The translations under genes were made by a program, and so were the position numbers. From Peribacillus glennii (GTDB taxonomy: Bacteria > Bacillota > Bacilli > Bacillales > DSM-1321): a stretch of 64,000 nucleotides of DNA. Numbering within the stretch: position 1 is the stretch's first letter; each line of letters starts with the position of its first letter. Below, in pieces: positions 8,876-18,406 of the stretch. The notes under the pieces are model-generated. The model had not been told where the DNA came from. It searched no databases and was given only the letters and a program-made list of their open reading frames with translations. Where the stretch lies: assembly GCF_003429105.1 (NCBI RefSeq), contig NZ_QVTD01000003.1, positions 1,504,616 to 1,568,615 on the forward strand, in the 5' to 3' direction.

Positions 8876-8907
8876 AGGAGACACCCTTTTTTTGGATGCC
8901 TCCTCTT
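8876..8907 (-). terminator. Terminator after thrS
   Basis: On the minus strand GGAGGCATCC and GGGTGTCTCC pair across an A-rich loop and are followed by TTTT, nine bases past the thrS stop. Confidence 0.88.
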
Positions 8908-8915
8908 GATGGTTA

Positions 8916-10850
8916 TTAATTGAATTGGACTTCTTCTTTAAGAGATTTCAAAAACTCTTCAAATGAAATCGTTTCGGATTTTTGTTCCCCGTATTTACGT
9001 ACGTTTACGCTGCCCTCTTGGATTTCATTATCTCCGACTACGAGCATATAAGGAATTTTCTGCATTTGGGATTCCCGGATTTTATAGCCGATTTTTTCAT
9101 CGCGCTGGTCAAGCTCCACACGGAATCCTTCAGCTTGAAGTTTTTCCTGTACTTCCTTCGCATAATTAAGATGAACCTCAGGGGACACAGGGATAACCTG
9201 GACCTGTACCGGCGCAAGCCATGTCGGGAAAGCGCCTTTATATTCTTCAATCAAGAAAGCAACAAAGCGTTCCATTGTTGATACTACCCCACGGTGAATA
9301 ACAACCGGGCGGTGCTGTTTTCCATCTTCCCCTACATAGCTCAGGTCAAAGCGCTCAGGCAATAAGAAATCCAGCTGGACCGTTGAAAGGGTTTCGTCTT
9401 TCCCTAATGCCGTACGCACCTGAACATCAAGCTTAGGACCATAGAACGCCGCTTCGCCTTCTGCCTCGAAGTATTCCAGCCCAAGCTCATCCATTGCCTC
9501 TTTCAACATGCCCTGCGCTTTTTCCCACATTGTGTCGTCATCAAAATACTTTTCTGTATCCTCTGGGTCACGGTAAGAAAGGCGGAAGGAATAATCATTG
9601 ATATCAAAGTCTTTATATACAGCAAGAACCAGGTTTACAACCCGTTTGAATTCTTCTTTGATCTGATCAGGGCGGACGAAGATGTGCGCATCATTCAAAG
9701 TCATGCCGCGAACGCGCTGAAGGCCGGAAAGAGCCCCCGACATTTCATAACGGTGCATTGTGCCAAGCTCGGCGATGCGGATTGGCAGCTCGCGGTAGCT
9801 GTGGATGCTGTTTTTATAAATCATCATGTGATGCGGGCAGTTCATCGGGCGCAGGACAAGCTGTTCATTGTCCATATCCATTACAGGGAACATGTCTTCA
9901 TGATAATGATCCCAGTGGCCGGATGTTTTATATAAATCAACGCTCCCCATGATCGGTGTATAGACATGGTTGTAACCTAAACGCTCTTCTTTATCGACAA
10001 TATAGCGCTCGATCACACGGCGGATTGTTGCGCCTTTTGGCAGCCATAGCGGCATTCCCTGCCCAACTAACTGCGAGCTTGTGAAAAGATTCAATTCTTT
10101 TCCCAGCTTGCGGTGGTCGCGTTCTTTCGCTTCCTCAAGCAGGCGCAGATGTTCAGCCAGGTCCTCTTTCTTAAAGAAGGCAGTCCCGTAAATCCGTTGC
10201 AGCATTTTGTTATTGCTGTCTCCTCTCCAATAGGCACCTGCAATGCTCATCAGTTTGAATTCCTTTATTTTCCCTGTGGAAGGTACATGGATTCCGCGGC
10301 AAAGGTCAAAGAATTCTCCTTGTTCATATATGGTTACTTGCTCATCAGCCGGAATAGCCTCTATTAATTCCAGCTTATATTCATCGCCAATTTCCTTGAA
10401 CCGCTTGACGGCTTCATCCCGGCTTACCTCGACGCGGACCACTTCAAGGTTTTCGTTGATTATTTTTTTCATTTCCTTTTCAATTTTCGGCAGGTCTTCA
10501 GGTGTAAGCGACTCTTCAAGGTCCAAGTCATAGTAGAATCCGCCTTCAATAACCGGGCCCACACCGAATTTCGCATTTTTATATAGACGCTTGATCGCCT
10601 GGGCCATTAAATGCGCTGAGCTGTGGCGCAGGATCTCCAACGCTTCATCGCTGTCCTGTGTGATGATTTCAATCGGTCCGCTACCCTCGATTGGACGCTT
10701 TAAATCATATAACCGGCCATCAAATTTGCCTGCAATTGATTTTTTCTTTAACCCGGGGCTGATGGATGCTGCAATATCTTCCGTAGTTGTACCCTTGGGG
10801 AACTCCTTCACCGCTCCGTCGGGAAAAGTCACTTTGATCATTTCAGACAT
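8916..10850 (-). CDS. thrS: Threonine--tRNA ligase
   Basis: 644 residues, typical length. The start [17 protein letters not shown] is spaced correctly from GGAGTG. Domains in order: TGS (1-62); editing domain with [15 protein letters not shown] and the [10 protein letters not shown] metal site (65-230); class II catalytic core with motif 2 and the zinc ligand region MNCPHHM (~245-530); and an anticodon-binding domain ([13 protein letters not shown] onwards). It activates threonine and charges tRNA-Thr in the cytoplasm. The T-box leader upstream makes it respond to threonine starvation. Confidence 0.98.
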   Translation of the reverse strand: MSEMIKVTFPDGAVKEFPKGTTTEDIAASISPGLKKKSIAGKFDGRLYDLKRPIEGSGPIEIITQDSDEALEILRHSSAHLMAQAIKRLYKNAKFGVGPVIEGGFYYDLDLEESLTPEDLPKIEKEMKKIINENLEVVRVEVSRDEAVKRFKEIGDEYKLELIEAIPADEQVTIYEQGEFFDLCRGIHVPSTGKIKEFKLMSIAGAYWRGDSNNKMLQRIYGTAFFKKEDLAEHLRLLEEAKERDHRKLGKELNLFTSSQLVGQGMPLWLPKGATIRRVIERYIVDKEERLGYNHVYTPIMGSVDLYKTSGHWDHYHEDMFPVMDMDNEQLVLRPMNCPHHMMIYKNSIHSYRELPIRIAELGTMHRYEMSGALSGLQRVRGMTLNDAHIFVRPDQIKEEFKRVVNLVLAVYKDFDINDYSFRLSYRDPEDTEKYFDDDTMWEKAQGMLKEAMDELGLEYFEAEGEAAFYGPKLDVQVRTALGKDETLSTVQLDFLLPERFDLSYVGEDGKQHRPVVIHRGVVSTMERFVAFLIEEYKGAFPTWLAPVQVQVIPVSPEVHLNYAKEVQEKLQAEGFRVELDQRDEKIGYKIRESQMQKIPYMLVVGDNEIQEGSVNVRKYGEQKSETISFEEFLKSLKEEVQFN

Positions 10851-10927
10851 ACAGGTTCACTCCTTTGTTTTCTCCAAAATTTGTAGTGTATCTCTTGCCA
10901 GGGGCAAAGAACCGCCTGAAAAACAGA

Positions 10928-11160
10928 AAAAGCCCGCCCCTGTAAAAAACAGGGACGAGCTTTGTGATAAACTTAACCCGCGGTTCCACCCTCGTTTCAT
11001 TCCGCCGCCTGAGGCAGAATGACACTCGTAACTAATAACGGCAGTTTCCCGTCAGCCAATACTCGATGAAATGCTTTCACAGCTGAAGTTTAGAGGCGGT
11101 AAGTGTTCTAACCGTGTTAGGAAGCTTTCAGCCATGACTTCCCTCTCTGGAAACCGCTTT
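10928..11160 (-). promoter_or_regulatory. T-box leader of thrS
   Basis: On the minus strand the T-box core AGGGTGGAACCGCGGGTT lies at about 10976-10994. A strong terminator hairpin follows (GCTCGTCCCTGT / ACAGGGGCGGGC, then TTTTT) at 10928-10965. About 165 bases upstream of the T-box hold the stem I region. The downstream gene indicates a tRNA-Thr sensor. Confidence 0.94.
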
Positions 11161-11219
11161 TAGAATACCCATGTCCTCATCATTACTTTTGGAATAATAT
11201 TTTGTATAGTATGTAGGGT

Positions 11220-11248
11220 ATTATAAAATGATATGTACTTAAAATCAA
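11220..11248 (-). promoter_or_regulatory. Sigma-A promoter for the thrS leader
   Basis: On the minus strand -35 TTGATT (11243-11248), a 17-base spacer and a perfect -10 TATAAT (11220-11225), about 60 bases before the leader. Confidence 0.75.
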
Positions 11249-11304
11249 GTTCTATTTCAGAAAATAATACTGCGCTTTCAAGGCAATCAAAGACACAGAA
11301 CGAA

Positions 11305-12171
11305 TCAATCTTGCCGGGCCTTTTCCATAGAGGGAGGAGTTTGGCCAAAGGCAGTCAATGGCCGGATGATTGTCCTTTCTTCAAAAATCCTTGTAATGGT
11401 TTGCACCAGTCCGTCCTCTAAAACATCCGTGTACAGAAAAAGATGGGCAGGCGCAATCGATATTAGCGGCGCAAGAACTGCTCGGTCTACATAAACCGGA
11501 TTCTGTGAAAGAAGCTTGCGGTCGATCAGCTTAAAAATCTCACGTTTATCGAGTCTTCTATAGTTGTCATCAAAAAAGGAAAATCCGTTATGATGAAGCA
11601 GATGGAGACTTTCCATTTTCGATTCCTGTTTAAAAAGAAAATCGCGCAGCGCAGCTATAAAGCTTTGATAATCCTGTTCAAACTTATATTCATCAATCGC
11701 AGATTCCACGTGGGCAATCAAGGAATCGTAGAAGGACTTTAGGCGGAACGTCGCAAATGAATCAAAGGAAAAAGAAATTCTGTCGGCAAAAAAAGTACGA
11801 AGCCCTTCATATATAATCGTCTTTTCCTGTTCAAACACCCGCAGTCTGTCCCCGTCCTGGCCGTCGTCAAGTATAGAGCAGGCAATCTCAATGATGGCGT
11901 CAATTTCTTCATGCTCCCGGTAAAAAAATTTATTTCTTAAAATAGATTCCAGCCAGGCCGGCAGCTTTGCCTCCAATAAAAAAGCATAAAAAACATCGCT
12001 TAATAAAGACAATAGATTTGGCAGATTATTGTCCTTTACGGTGATAATTAAACCGTGTTCCGGCTTAAAATGTATATATTCATCGAGTTCTGTCCCTAAT
12101 GGGTGGACAGAAACGTATTCAAGCAGCTTCAGTGCTTCTGTTTCCGACTGAAAATGGATGTATACCAACAA
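11305..12171 (-). CDS. ytxC: Sporulation-associated protein YtxC
   Basis: 288 residues, near the family length of ~280. It starts at one of two tandem TTG codons after a GGGGGG-rich site; there is no ATG nearby. The sequence is a soluble, acidic, largely helical protein with no recognisable catalytic motif (for example SILDDGQDGDRLRVFEQEK and SFFDDNYRRLDKREIFKLID). It matches the YtxC family, found in spore-formers between thrS and the dnaB-dnaI genes, the same place as here. The role is unproven; a part in sporulation is suggested only by distribution. Confidence 0.85.
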   Translation of the reverse strand: MLVYIHFQSETEALKLLEYVSVHPLGTELDEYIHFKPEHGLIITVKDNNLPNLLSLLSDVFYAFLLEAKLPAWLESILRNKFFYREHEEIDAIIEIACSILDDGQDGDRLRVFEQEKTIIYEGLRTFFADRISFSFDSFATFRLKSFYDSLIAHVESAIDEYKFEQDYQSFIAALRDFLFKQESKMESLHLLHHNGFSFFDDNYRRLDKREIFKLIDRKLLSQNPVYVDRAVLAPLISIAPAHLFLYTDVLEDGLVQTITRIFEERTIIRPLTAFGQTPPSMEKARQD

Positions 12172-12256
12172 TACCCCCCCTAAAACCTGTCCTGTTTATA
12201 TGTATATGGGGTTATCTTGCTGTTTAGAAGCGCTGGCGGACTGGTTTTTTAAAAGG

Positions 12257-12287
12257 AAAAGCGCCATCCTGATGATGTGCGCTTTTT
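12257..12287 (-). terminator. Terminator after the dnaB-dnaI operon
   Basis: On the minus strand AAAAGCGC and GCGCTTTT close a hairpin with loop sequence ACATCATCAGGATG. It lies between dnaI and ytxC. Confidence 0.75.
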
Positions 12288-12339
12288 GTTTATTAGAACC
12301 TATAAAATATGTCAACTTAATTTGATGTCTAGCTTCAAT

Positions 12340-12480
12340 ATATATGGATGTGCTAGTGCCGATGTTGCCACGGGACGTGGAGCTTTAAATAGGCGAACCC
12401 CAGCCCCGACGCGCAGGACATGTTAGTGCTGACGTTTGCCGCAGGACGTGGCATATGTTAGTCGACGTTCCTTTATAACG
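12340..12480. repeat. Dispersed hairpin repeat, copy 1 (two half-copies)
   Basis: The gap between ytxC and dnaI holds two related palindromes: TGCCACGGGACGTGGAG near 12366 and TGCCGCAGGACGTGGCA at 12437-12453. Both match the core hairpin of elements at 16.2, 26.4, 37.4 and 57.7 kb. No gene is seen here. Confidence 0.6.
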
Positions 12481-12497
12481 GGGTCCTTCCGCATTTC

Positions 12498-13445
12498 TTA
12501 CCGGCGGCGGTTTTCACCTGTAAGCTGCAACGGCTCAGCCAGATAATTGATCCGTTCCATAATCCGTGCCGCTTTCACTTCCTCTTTTTCACCGCGCTGG
12601 GAGAAGGTCAAATGATTTTGGAGCCCGTCAAAATCGAAATTGGAGGTAAAGAATGTTGGAAGGTTTTCAAGCATGCGGAATTGGAGAATCGGTCCCAGTA
12701 CTTCATCCCGTGCCCAGCTGCTCATGGCTTCTGCACCAATATCATCCAACATAAGTACAGGGGCTTTTTTCGTCATTTCAATTTTGTCATTCAGCGTGTT
12801 ATCGCTGATAGAAGATTTGATTTCCCTTATAAAATCAGGAACGTATACAATCAATGAGGATATTTGATTTTTCGCCAGCTCATTGGCAATGGCACCAAGC
12901 AAGTATGTTTTACCAACACCAAAGCTACCATGCAAATACATCCCTTTTTGCTGTTTGCCTGGTATATACTCCTCAACAAAGCTGGTAGCTTTTTCAATTG
13001 CTTCTATGCGGTTTCCTGAAATGTCAGTATGATAAAAATCATCCAAGGAAGCAGACAGGATATCCTTTGGTACATAAAGACTCTGGATCAGCTTTTCATG
13101 TTTCCTCTTTTCATCGTCAACAGCTTTCCGCGGGCAGATTTCATAACTAAGGTCTATTCCATTTCCATTGATTACGAGTTTTGGATGATATCCCTGCATC
13201 ATATTGACACAGCCGCCAAGGCTTGGACACTTGTCGCAATTCTTGCTTTGCGAGGAAAACTCATACAGCTTCATCAGGCTTTTTTCCACTTTTTCCTTTG
13301 ATACTCGTGAGCTGTTTTCATTTAAGAACAACCGGATTTGTTCGTCATTAAGAACTTCATTTTTTATATACTCGTATTTTTGGTTGAATTCTACATTATT
13401 TGCGAGTTTGTTCAAAGCATCGCCAATTCTTCGCACAAGGTTCAC
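12498..13445 (-). CDS. dnaI: Primosomal protein DnaI (helicase loader)
   Basis: 315 residues, GTG start overlapping the dnaB stop codon (GTGA), so the pair is translationally coupled. DnaI is the AAA+ ATPase that loads the replicative helicase at oriC and at restart sites. The N-terminal domain holds a zinc-binding cluster (SKNCDKCPSLGGCVNM, residues ~67-83). The ATPase core shows Walker A HGSFGVGKTYLLGA, Walker B VLMLDDIGAE and a sensor TSNFDFDGL, with an arginine near AARIMERI. The end is LTGENRRR. Family length is about 311. Confidence 0.97.
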   Translation of the reverse strand: MNLVRRIGDALNKLANNVEFNQKYEYIKNEVLNDEQIRLFLNENSSRVSKEKVEKSLMKLYEFSSQSKNCDKCPSLGGCVNMMQGYHPKLVINGNGIDLSYEICPRKAVDDEKRKHEKLIQSLYVPKDILSASLDDFYHTDISGNRIEAIEKATSFVEEYIPGKQQKGMYLHGSFGVGKTYLLGAIANELAKNQISSLIVYVPDFIREIKSSISDNTLNDKIEMTKKAPVLMLDDIGAEAMSSWARDEVLGPILQFRMLENLPTFFTSNFDFDGLQNHLTFSQRGEKEEVKAARIMERINYLAEPLQLTGENRRR

Positions 13446-14848
13446 CCCCTGCTTTTCAGATTTTTAAGTCTTTCTTCTATTTGCCGCTTCCGCTCTACAA
13501 GTTCCTTGTTCACGCCAGGCTCCTCTTTTTCATTTGGCGGCACAGCAGGATCGCCCTTCATCCAGTCTGGCACGATTTCCGTACGGATCGCTTTTCTGGC
13601 GCCGGCTTTATTTTGCTTTTTACCGGTGGCCCATGACTGGTATTGTCGATGCTCGCTCTTGGCGAGTTCCATCGCATCTTTCACGGTCACAACCTGCTTG
13701 CGTGCCCAATGGCTGGCGATTTTTTCACAGTAGCCTTTCGTCAGCTTCATATCTGTCTTGATCATAACATAGTCAATCAGAACGTTAATGACCCCTGGAT
13801 TCAGATTTTGACCAAGCATGATCCCTTCGATGATCTGCAGGTCCGATTTTGAAGGCTCGCCTCCCCCTGACAGCTGGATCAGCCGTTCACGGGGTGAAAC
13901 TTTTTCAAGCTGGCGGATATATTGTTCTTCCTTCGTTTTCGGCTCCCCATCCATTTGTGTCTGATACAGTGCGGGCTGGATGCGGTCCGAGAGGGAGGGC
14001 ATGTCATTATGGTATTCAATTTGATACCAATCCCGGGCAGTCTTGCGCAGTTCTTCCTCATCTATTTGATCATCTGCATCCACAGAGCCCAAGACGATTT
14101 TTTGCATCTGAACTGCGTCAATGCCATATAAAAAAGAGAGCTTGGCAATCGTATCCCTCACTTTTGGCGTAAATGCCTTCTTAGGGACGAGTGCATCTTG
14201 AAGCCCGGCAAAGAACAAGTCAAAATCGAACGTACTTTGAAAACCCTCCAGCTCCTTTGCGGAAGTTGTGCCAATAAACCTGTAATTTTCCTCAGGCTTT
14301 AATTCTTCCATGGATTCATCCGTGACATATAATGAGTCCAGATGGCCAGAAGAAAAGACCTCTGTAAAGGATTTTGTAACAGGCTGATAATCGTCAACCA
14401 CAATTGCAGCATCACAAAAAAACTTTTTCAGCCGTCCGAATTGCACCTTTCCTACCTTCTTGTACAGATAGATATTCAACATCCCATCTGTAAAAAACTG
14501 TTCAGGCGATAGCGGCGGGAGCAATTCATAGAGAAATTGGTTTTCTTCATCCGTTTTCTTTTTATAGACATTCAAAAGCCCGATCCCTTCAAGCTTTGAC
14601 CTCGCTTGAAAAATATCGCCGAGTTTCAATCCCATCGTATTCATCAGATTATAATGGAGGGAAGATTGTGACCACAGCCTATTTTCTTCCAATTCGCTCC
14701 AAAGGGTCATGTAAAGGCCGATGGATACAGGACCAATCAAAGGCTGATATAACAATGTAATAACTTTTCTGTCATATTCGTGGATCAATCCTGCAGACGA
14801 TACAGAATATCTATCTATAGGAAGCAATTCGTGCCAATGCTTTGACAT
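13442..14848 (-). CDS. dnaB: Replication initiation and membrane attachment protein DnaB
   Basis: 468 residues from MSKHWHELLPIDRYSVSS; an upstream ATG adding 11 residues lacks a ribosome site. Firmicute DnaB helps DnaD and DnaI load the replicative helicase and associates oriC with the membrane. Note that it is not the E. coli DnaB helicase. It has two DDBH domains: an N-terminal winged-helix region (~20-150, VITLLYQPLIGPVSIGLYM) and a C-terminal DDBH2 domain (~330-425, LTKGYCEKIASHWARKQV). The tail is basic. It is co-transcribed with dnaI. Confidence 0.96.
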   Translation of the reverse strand: MSKHWHELLPIDRYSVSSAGLIHEYDRKVITLLYQPLIGPVSIGLYMTLWSELEENRLWSQSSLHYNLMNTMGLKLGDIFQARSKLEGIGLLNVYKKKTDEENQFLYELLPPLSPEQFFTDGMLNIYLYKKVGKVQFGRLKKFFCDAAIVVDDYQPVTKSFTEVFSSGHLDSLYVTDESMEELKPEENYRFIGTTSAKELEGFQSTFDFDLFFAGLQDALVPKKAFTPKVRDTIAKLSFLYGIDAVQMQKIVLGSVDADDQIDEEELRKTARDWYQIEYHNDMPSLSDRIQPALYQTQMDGEPKTKEEQYIRQLEKVSPRERLIQLSGGGEPSKSDLQIIEGIMLGQNLNPGVINVLIDYVMIKTDMKLTKGYCEKIASHWARKQVVTVKDAMELAKSEHRQYQSWATGKKQNKAGARKAIRTEIVPDWMKGDPAVPPNEKEEPGVNKELVERKRQIEERLKNLKSRG

Positions 14849-15016
14849 ACTCTTCAAACCTTTCTTTAAAAAACTGCCCATGCAAAGCTATGAAAAGCAC
14901 GTTATTATTTCATATTACTTGCGGCTCAGGCAGGACAGTCTAAAAATATATCCTTGGCCGCCTGTCCATTATCCCCAGAGAGCTAAAAAAGAGCCAAAGC
15001 AAAAAGTTCTTCAGCC

Positions 15017-15478
15017 CTACTTTCTTTCTTTATTAATCAAGTCCTTCAATTCATCAATAAATACATTAATGTCTTTAAACTGGCGATATACAGATGCAAA
15101 CCGTACATACGCTACTTCATCCACTTCAGCAAGCCGGTCCATCACCATTTCACCGATATGATCGCTCTTAACTTCAGAAATCCCTTGATTTCTGAGTTCC
15201 TTTTCCACATAATTTGTAATGCTTTCTAATTCCTTTAATGCAACCGGCCGTTTTTCGCACGCTCTGATCAATCCGCGCAAAATCTTGTCCCTGCTGAATT
15301 CTTCACGGGTTCCTTCTTTTTTCACAACGATGAGGGGAATTTCTTCTACCTTTTCAAATGTCGTAAAACGGTATCCGCATACTTCACACTCTCTCCTGCG
15401 GCGGATGGACCGGCTTTCATCGACCGGACGGGAATCCAATACCCGCGTTCCGTTGTATTGGCAGGACGGGCATTTCAT
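15017..15478 (-). CDS. nrdR: Transcriptional repressor NrdR
   Basis: 153 residues, standard length. It represses ribonucleotide reductase genes by binding NrdR boxes when its ATP-cone holds (d)ATP. An N-terminal zinc ribbon, CPSCQYNG ... CEVCGYRF (residues 3-34), is followed by the ATP-cone ([20 protein letters not shown], ~49-139). It is upstream of dnaB-dnaI on the same strand with a 168-bp gap, as in B. subtilis (nrdR-dnaB-dnaI), linking dNTP supply to replication start. Confidence 0.97.
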   Translation of the reverse strand: MKCPSCQYNGTRVLDSRPVDESRSIRRRRECEVCGYRFTTFEKVEEIPLIVVKKEGTREEFSRDKILRGLIRACEKRPVALKELESITNYVEKELRNQGISEVKSDHIGEMVMDRLAEVDEVAYVRFASVYRQFKDINVFIDELKDLINKERK

Positions 15479-15646
15479 AGTTTATCAGCTCCGTGTTCAG
15501 GGTCAGGTATTCCTCAGTCAAAAGCTTCTGAGTGAATTGTTTTTATATAATAATCTTATTAAAAACAACCCGGCAGTACAAGAAGAAAAAAAAGGGCAAT
15601 TCCTCCTTCCGTTCACTCTCCGATCGGTACGCTGAACGAATGGATG

Positions 15647-16045
15647 TCATGCGTTCTTCCCGGATCCCGTATACGTTAAAGACTGGGCTAGCGAATCATA
15701 AGCACGTACTACCTGCTCCCTTAATTTAGGATATATCCCGGTCAGGGACTGGCTCTCGGTGGAAACGGTAAAGTCAACCGCTGTTTCAAGCGGTTTTACC
15801 GAAATACAGGTCGCCACAATCGATAGCTTAGGGGAAGATTTGGTCTCGGCGAAGATTTCACCATGGTCCTTTGATACCGATTTAATCGTAAAGCGTTGTT
15901 CATCGTTGTACAATTCTTCTACCGCTCTCAAAGCCTGTTCGGTCTTTGCTTTGTAGTAATGGGTCCTTAATTGCTCATCCGAGTGGTTTTCCTTAGTTTC
16001 ACACTGGCGGCTGTATTTGGAAGTAATAGATGTAAACAATCCCAC
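15647..16045 (-). CDS. Conserved cytosolic protein of unknown function
   Basis: 132 residues, GTG start after AGGGAA. Soluble, no membrane segment. N-terminal part is helical and charged (HSDEQLRTHYYKAKTEQALRAVEELYND); the remainder alternates short strands (FTIKSVSKDHGEIFAETKSS, LSIVATCISVKPLETAVDFTV), suggesting a small alpha/beta domain. It lies between speD and nrdR, where related bacilli also carry an uncharacterised cytosolic protein, as far as I recall. No catalytic motif or DNA-binding element is visible, so I assign no function. Confidence 0.7.
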   Translation of the reverse strand: MGLFTSITSKYSRQCETKENHSDEQLRTHYYKAKTEQALRAVEELYNDEQRFTIKSVSKDHGEIFAETKSSPKLSIVATCISVKPLETAVDFTVSTESQSLTGIYPKLREQVVRAYDSLAQSLTYTGSGKNA

Positions 16046-16195
16046 AAATTATCATTCCCTGGATTCATATTGACTCGAGTCAATCACACGTGTTTTTCGC
16101 TTTTTCATAGGACATTATATATATATTTCTTTTTATGTGCAAAAAGATTTGGCTGCTGTTATTGAATATATTTAGAAAAATAGCCTATTGGCAGC

Positions 16196-16308
16196 TTATT
16201 AAAGACGCTCACACCGGATGTGGGTTACAGGGGAAGGCATGTGTACGTGGCACACTAAGTCTCTGATCTGCGTGTTGCAGAAAGGAAAGTTTTATACCTT
16301 TCTTCCTG
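16196..16308. repeat. Dispersed hairpin repeat, copy 2
   Basis: The 310-bp gap downstream of speD holds CACACCGGATGTGGGTTACAG, an inner pair GTGTACGTGGCAC, and the tail AAAGTTTTATACCTTT at 16286-16301. It resembles the elements at 26.4 and 37.4 kb in the order of these parts. The unlike inner sequence still keeps the potential to pair. Confidence 0.55.
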
Positions 16309-16310
16309 CC

Positions 16311-16341
16311 AAAAAAGGGATGCAGTAATTTCTGCATCCCT
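16311..16341 (-). terminator. Terminator after speD
   Basis: On the minus strand GGGATGCAG and CTGCATCCC form a perfect stem followed by six T, 14 bases past the speD stop. Confidence 0.93.
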
Positions 16342-16354
16342 TGTGTTTTCATTC

Positions 16355-16735
16355 TTATAGTGCATTCACTTTGTTTTTGTTCACTTGGACTGGACCCATG
16401 CCGCGTGGAAGTTCGATATTTTCACGGGTTTGGGCATTTAGGGCTTCGGCAATATAATCTGCAGCAATGTTAGGATTTAAATCTCCGCAGGTATACACAT
16501 CGATGCTTGCGTATCCATGCTCCGGAAAGCTGTGTATGGTTAAATGTGACTCAGATATGATTACCACTCCGCTTACTCCCTGTGGAGCAAACTTATGGAA
16601 GGCAACCTCGCGAATCTCTGCACCGGATTTTAATGCAGCATTTACAAACGTTTTTTCAATAAAATCCATGTCGTTCAATTTTTCGAAGTCACAACCCCAA
16701 AGTTCAGAAATTACATGTCTACCCATTGTTTCCAT
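16355..16735 (-). CDS. speD: S-adenosylmethionine decarboxylase proenzyme
   Basis: 126 residues from [15 protein letters not shown] after AAAGGGGGA; a TTG two codons upstream is a weaker alternative. It makes decarboxylated SAM, the aminopropyl donor for spermidine. It is the prokaryotic class 1B self-processing type: cleavage before the Ser in [16 protein letters not shown] generates the pyruvoyl cofactor and separates beta and alpha chains. The catalytic Cys is in [10 protein letters not shown]. It follows gapB on the same strand, the order known in B. subtilis, but 380 bp apart. Confidence 0.97.
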   Translation of the reverse strand: METMGRHVISELWGCDFEKLNDMDFIEKTFVNAALKSGAEIREVAFHKFAPQGVSGVVIISESHLTIHSFPEHGYASIDVYTCGDLNPNIAADYIAEALNAQTRENIELPRGMGPVQVNKNKVNAL

Positions 16736-16977
16736 GTTCAAGTTCCCCCTTTAACATGATTAGAATTCTGAATTCAATAACTACCACGGGGGAAAGTTAG
16801 TCCAAAGAGGTCCTAACCCTTTAAGTAGCTAGTATGAAATTACCTGACTTAAGTGTATTCAAGTTCACGAATCATAGTATACTTTGTTTATTTTTCTTTT
16901 GCAACCTATCCCATTAAAATTTTTTTGGGCTATTTTTTCATAAAGCTTGGAAGATTTTAGCTAATGAACAGGGAAAG

Positions 16978-17112
16978 TTACGGCAGTTTTATGAGGAAAA
17001 CAGCAACAAAGGGGAACACAAAAAGAGGTAGCCAGATAGCCTGAAAACTTCTTTTTTTTTGCCAAAAAAACAGCCCACTGCGCCTAACAATGAGCTGATA
17101 CGGATATTTCAT
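16978..17112 (-). CDS. Possible 44-residue membrane protein downstream of gapB
   Basis: An ATG lies two bases after the gapB stop (TAA AA ATG), giving MKYPYQLIVRRSGLFFWQ, then a basic patch QKKRSF, then a hydrophobic end (AIWLPLFVFPFVAVFLIKLP) that could be one membrane segment. The basic-then-hydrophobic layout looks protein-like. The ribosome site is weak, so translation would depend on coupling to gapB. It could instead be chance, because the 373-bp gap otherwise holds nothing recognised. Confidence 0.35.
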   Translation of the reverse strand: MKYPYQLIVRRSGLFFWQKKRSFQAIWLPLFVFPFVAVFLIKLP

Positions 17113-17114
17113 TT

Positions 17115-18146
17115 TTACCCGACTTTCATTTCTTTTACAGCCAGCATTTCCTTGGCCACATATTTGACAAGATCCACCACTCTGCAGGAGTAACCCCACT
17201 CATTATCATACCATGCCAAAACTTTTACTTTTCTTTCATCAATCACCATAGTTGATAATCCATCTATGATGGCGGAATGTGGGTTCGTATTGAAATCGAT
17301 GGATACCAGCGGTTCTTCGGTATAGTCAAGGACGCCCTTCAACGTTCCCTCCGCTGCTGTTTGAAAGGCCTCATTGATTTGATCGACCGTGACCTCCTGC
17401 TTTAAATCGACAACTAGATCAACGAGTGAAACATTGGGAGTTGGTACCCTCAGTGCCATCCCATGCAGTTTGCCCTTAAGCTGAGGCAATACAAGCGATA
17501 ATGCTTTAGCCGCACCCGTTGTTGTCGGTATGATGCTTTGGGCACAGGCGCGTGCACGGCGCAAATCTTTATGCGGATTATCTATGTTTTTTTGGTCATT
17601 TGTATAAGAATGAACAGTTGTCATTAGACCATTTTCAATCCCGAATTGCTCATCAAGAACTTTGGCAACCGGAGCAAGGCAGTTTGTTGTACAAGAAGCA
17701 TTGGAAATGACAAAGTGGTTATGGACATCGAGTGCTTCCTCATTCACGCCCATCACGATGGTAACGTCTTCATTTTTGCCCGGCGCCGTTAAAATGACCT
17801 TGCTTGCCCCAGCTCCTAGATGCAGGGCTGCTTTTTCCCGGTCATTGAATTTACCCGTAGCTTCTATCACGATATCTATATTCATCTCTTTCCACGGCAA
17901 TCTTCTTGGATCCCGTTCACTTAGAAGTTCAATACGGCGCCCCTCAACAATGAGAGCTCCCTCTTCAGCTGCAACCTCTCCATCAAATTTACCGTGGTTG
18001 GTATCATACTTAATTAAGTGAGCCAAAGTTTCAGCAGGATAGCTTGCATTGATCGCTACGATATCCAGACTTCCATCCATCATTGCTTTTCGGAAAACCA
18101 TTCTGCCAATTCTTCCAAAACCATTGATCGCTATTCGTGCCTTCAT
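17115..18146 (-). CDS. gapB: NADP-dependent glyceraldehyde-3-phosphate dehydrogenase (gluconeogenic)
   Basis: 343 residues, about the length of GapB. It runs the glycolytic GAPDH step in reverse during growth on gluconeogenic substrates. The Rossmann start is MKARIAINGFGRIGRMV; the catalytic Cys is in SNASCTTNCLAPVAKVL; WYDNEWGYSCRVVD is the C-terminal signature. Lys-Arg or Asn-Ala residues after the dinucleotide loop (AINASYPAETLAHLIKYD) are of the GapB rather than GapA type. Two CcpN sites in the promoter region match known control of gapB: repressed by CcpN when glycolytic carbon is present. Confidence 0.95.
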   Translation of the reverse strand: MKARIAINGFGRIGRMVFRKAMMDGSLDIVAINASYPAETLAHLIKYDTNHGKFDGEVAAEEGALIVEGRRIELLSERDPRRLPWKEMNIDIVIEATGKFNDREKAALHLGAGASKVILTAPGKNEDVTIVMGVNEEALDVHNHFVISNASCTTNCLAPVAKVLDEQFGIENGLMTTVHSYTNDQKNIDNPHKDLRRARACAQSIIPTTTGAAKALSLVLPQLKGKLHGMALRVPTPNVSLVDLVVDLKQEVTVDQINEAFQTAAEGTLKGVLDYTEEPLVSIDFNTNPHSAIIDGLSTMVIDERKVKVLAWYDNEWGYSCRVVDLVKYVAKEMLAVKEMKVG

Positions 18147-18166
18147 ATTTCGGCACCTCCTGAATT

Positions 18167-18209
18167 AGTGTTATACTTTATATGGATTAATTGTAAATAG
18201 TATAACATA
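18167..18209 (-). promoter_or_regulatory. Paired CcpN operator sites upstream of gapB
   Basis: The CcpN consensus is TRTGHYATAYW. On the minus strand TATGTTATACT (18199-18209) matches at 11 of 11 positions. On the plus strand AGTGTTATACT (18167-18177) matches at 10 of 11. The two are inverted relative to each other, and the first overlaps a TATACT that could be the gapB -10. This agrees with two-site CcpN binding known at gapB. No computational search was run. Confidence 0.8.
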
Positions 18210-18361
18210 ATAAACAGGCGTTGTGATGATAAAAGAGCTTATTTTTTAAAATTTTCCACAAATAAAAGCCTGAGTTTTAACACCCACCCTTCAAATGGAA
18301 ATCGATGAGCTAGATTAACTTGGGTTATCACGCTGCAAGCTTTATTTACGATTCATTTTAC

Positions 18362-18397
18362 AAAAAAAAGAAGGGACATTTAGCCAGTCCCTTCCAT
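18362..18397 (-). terminator. Terminator after coaE
   Basis: On the minus strand GGAAGGGACT and TGTCCCTTC pair, followed by eight T. Confidence 0.9.
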
Positions 18398-18406
18398 CAC
18401 GCTTTG

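Noticed and set aside
16775..16815. Possible riboswitch in the speD leader (GTTAG ... CTAAC hairpin)
   Set aside because: The pairing is short, and no known aptamer core (SAM, preQ1, guanidine) could be recognised.
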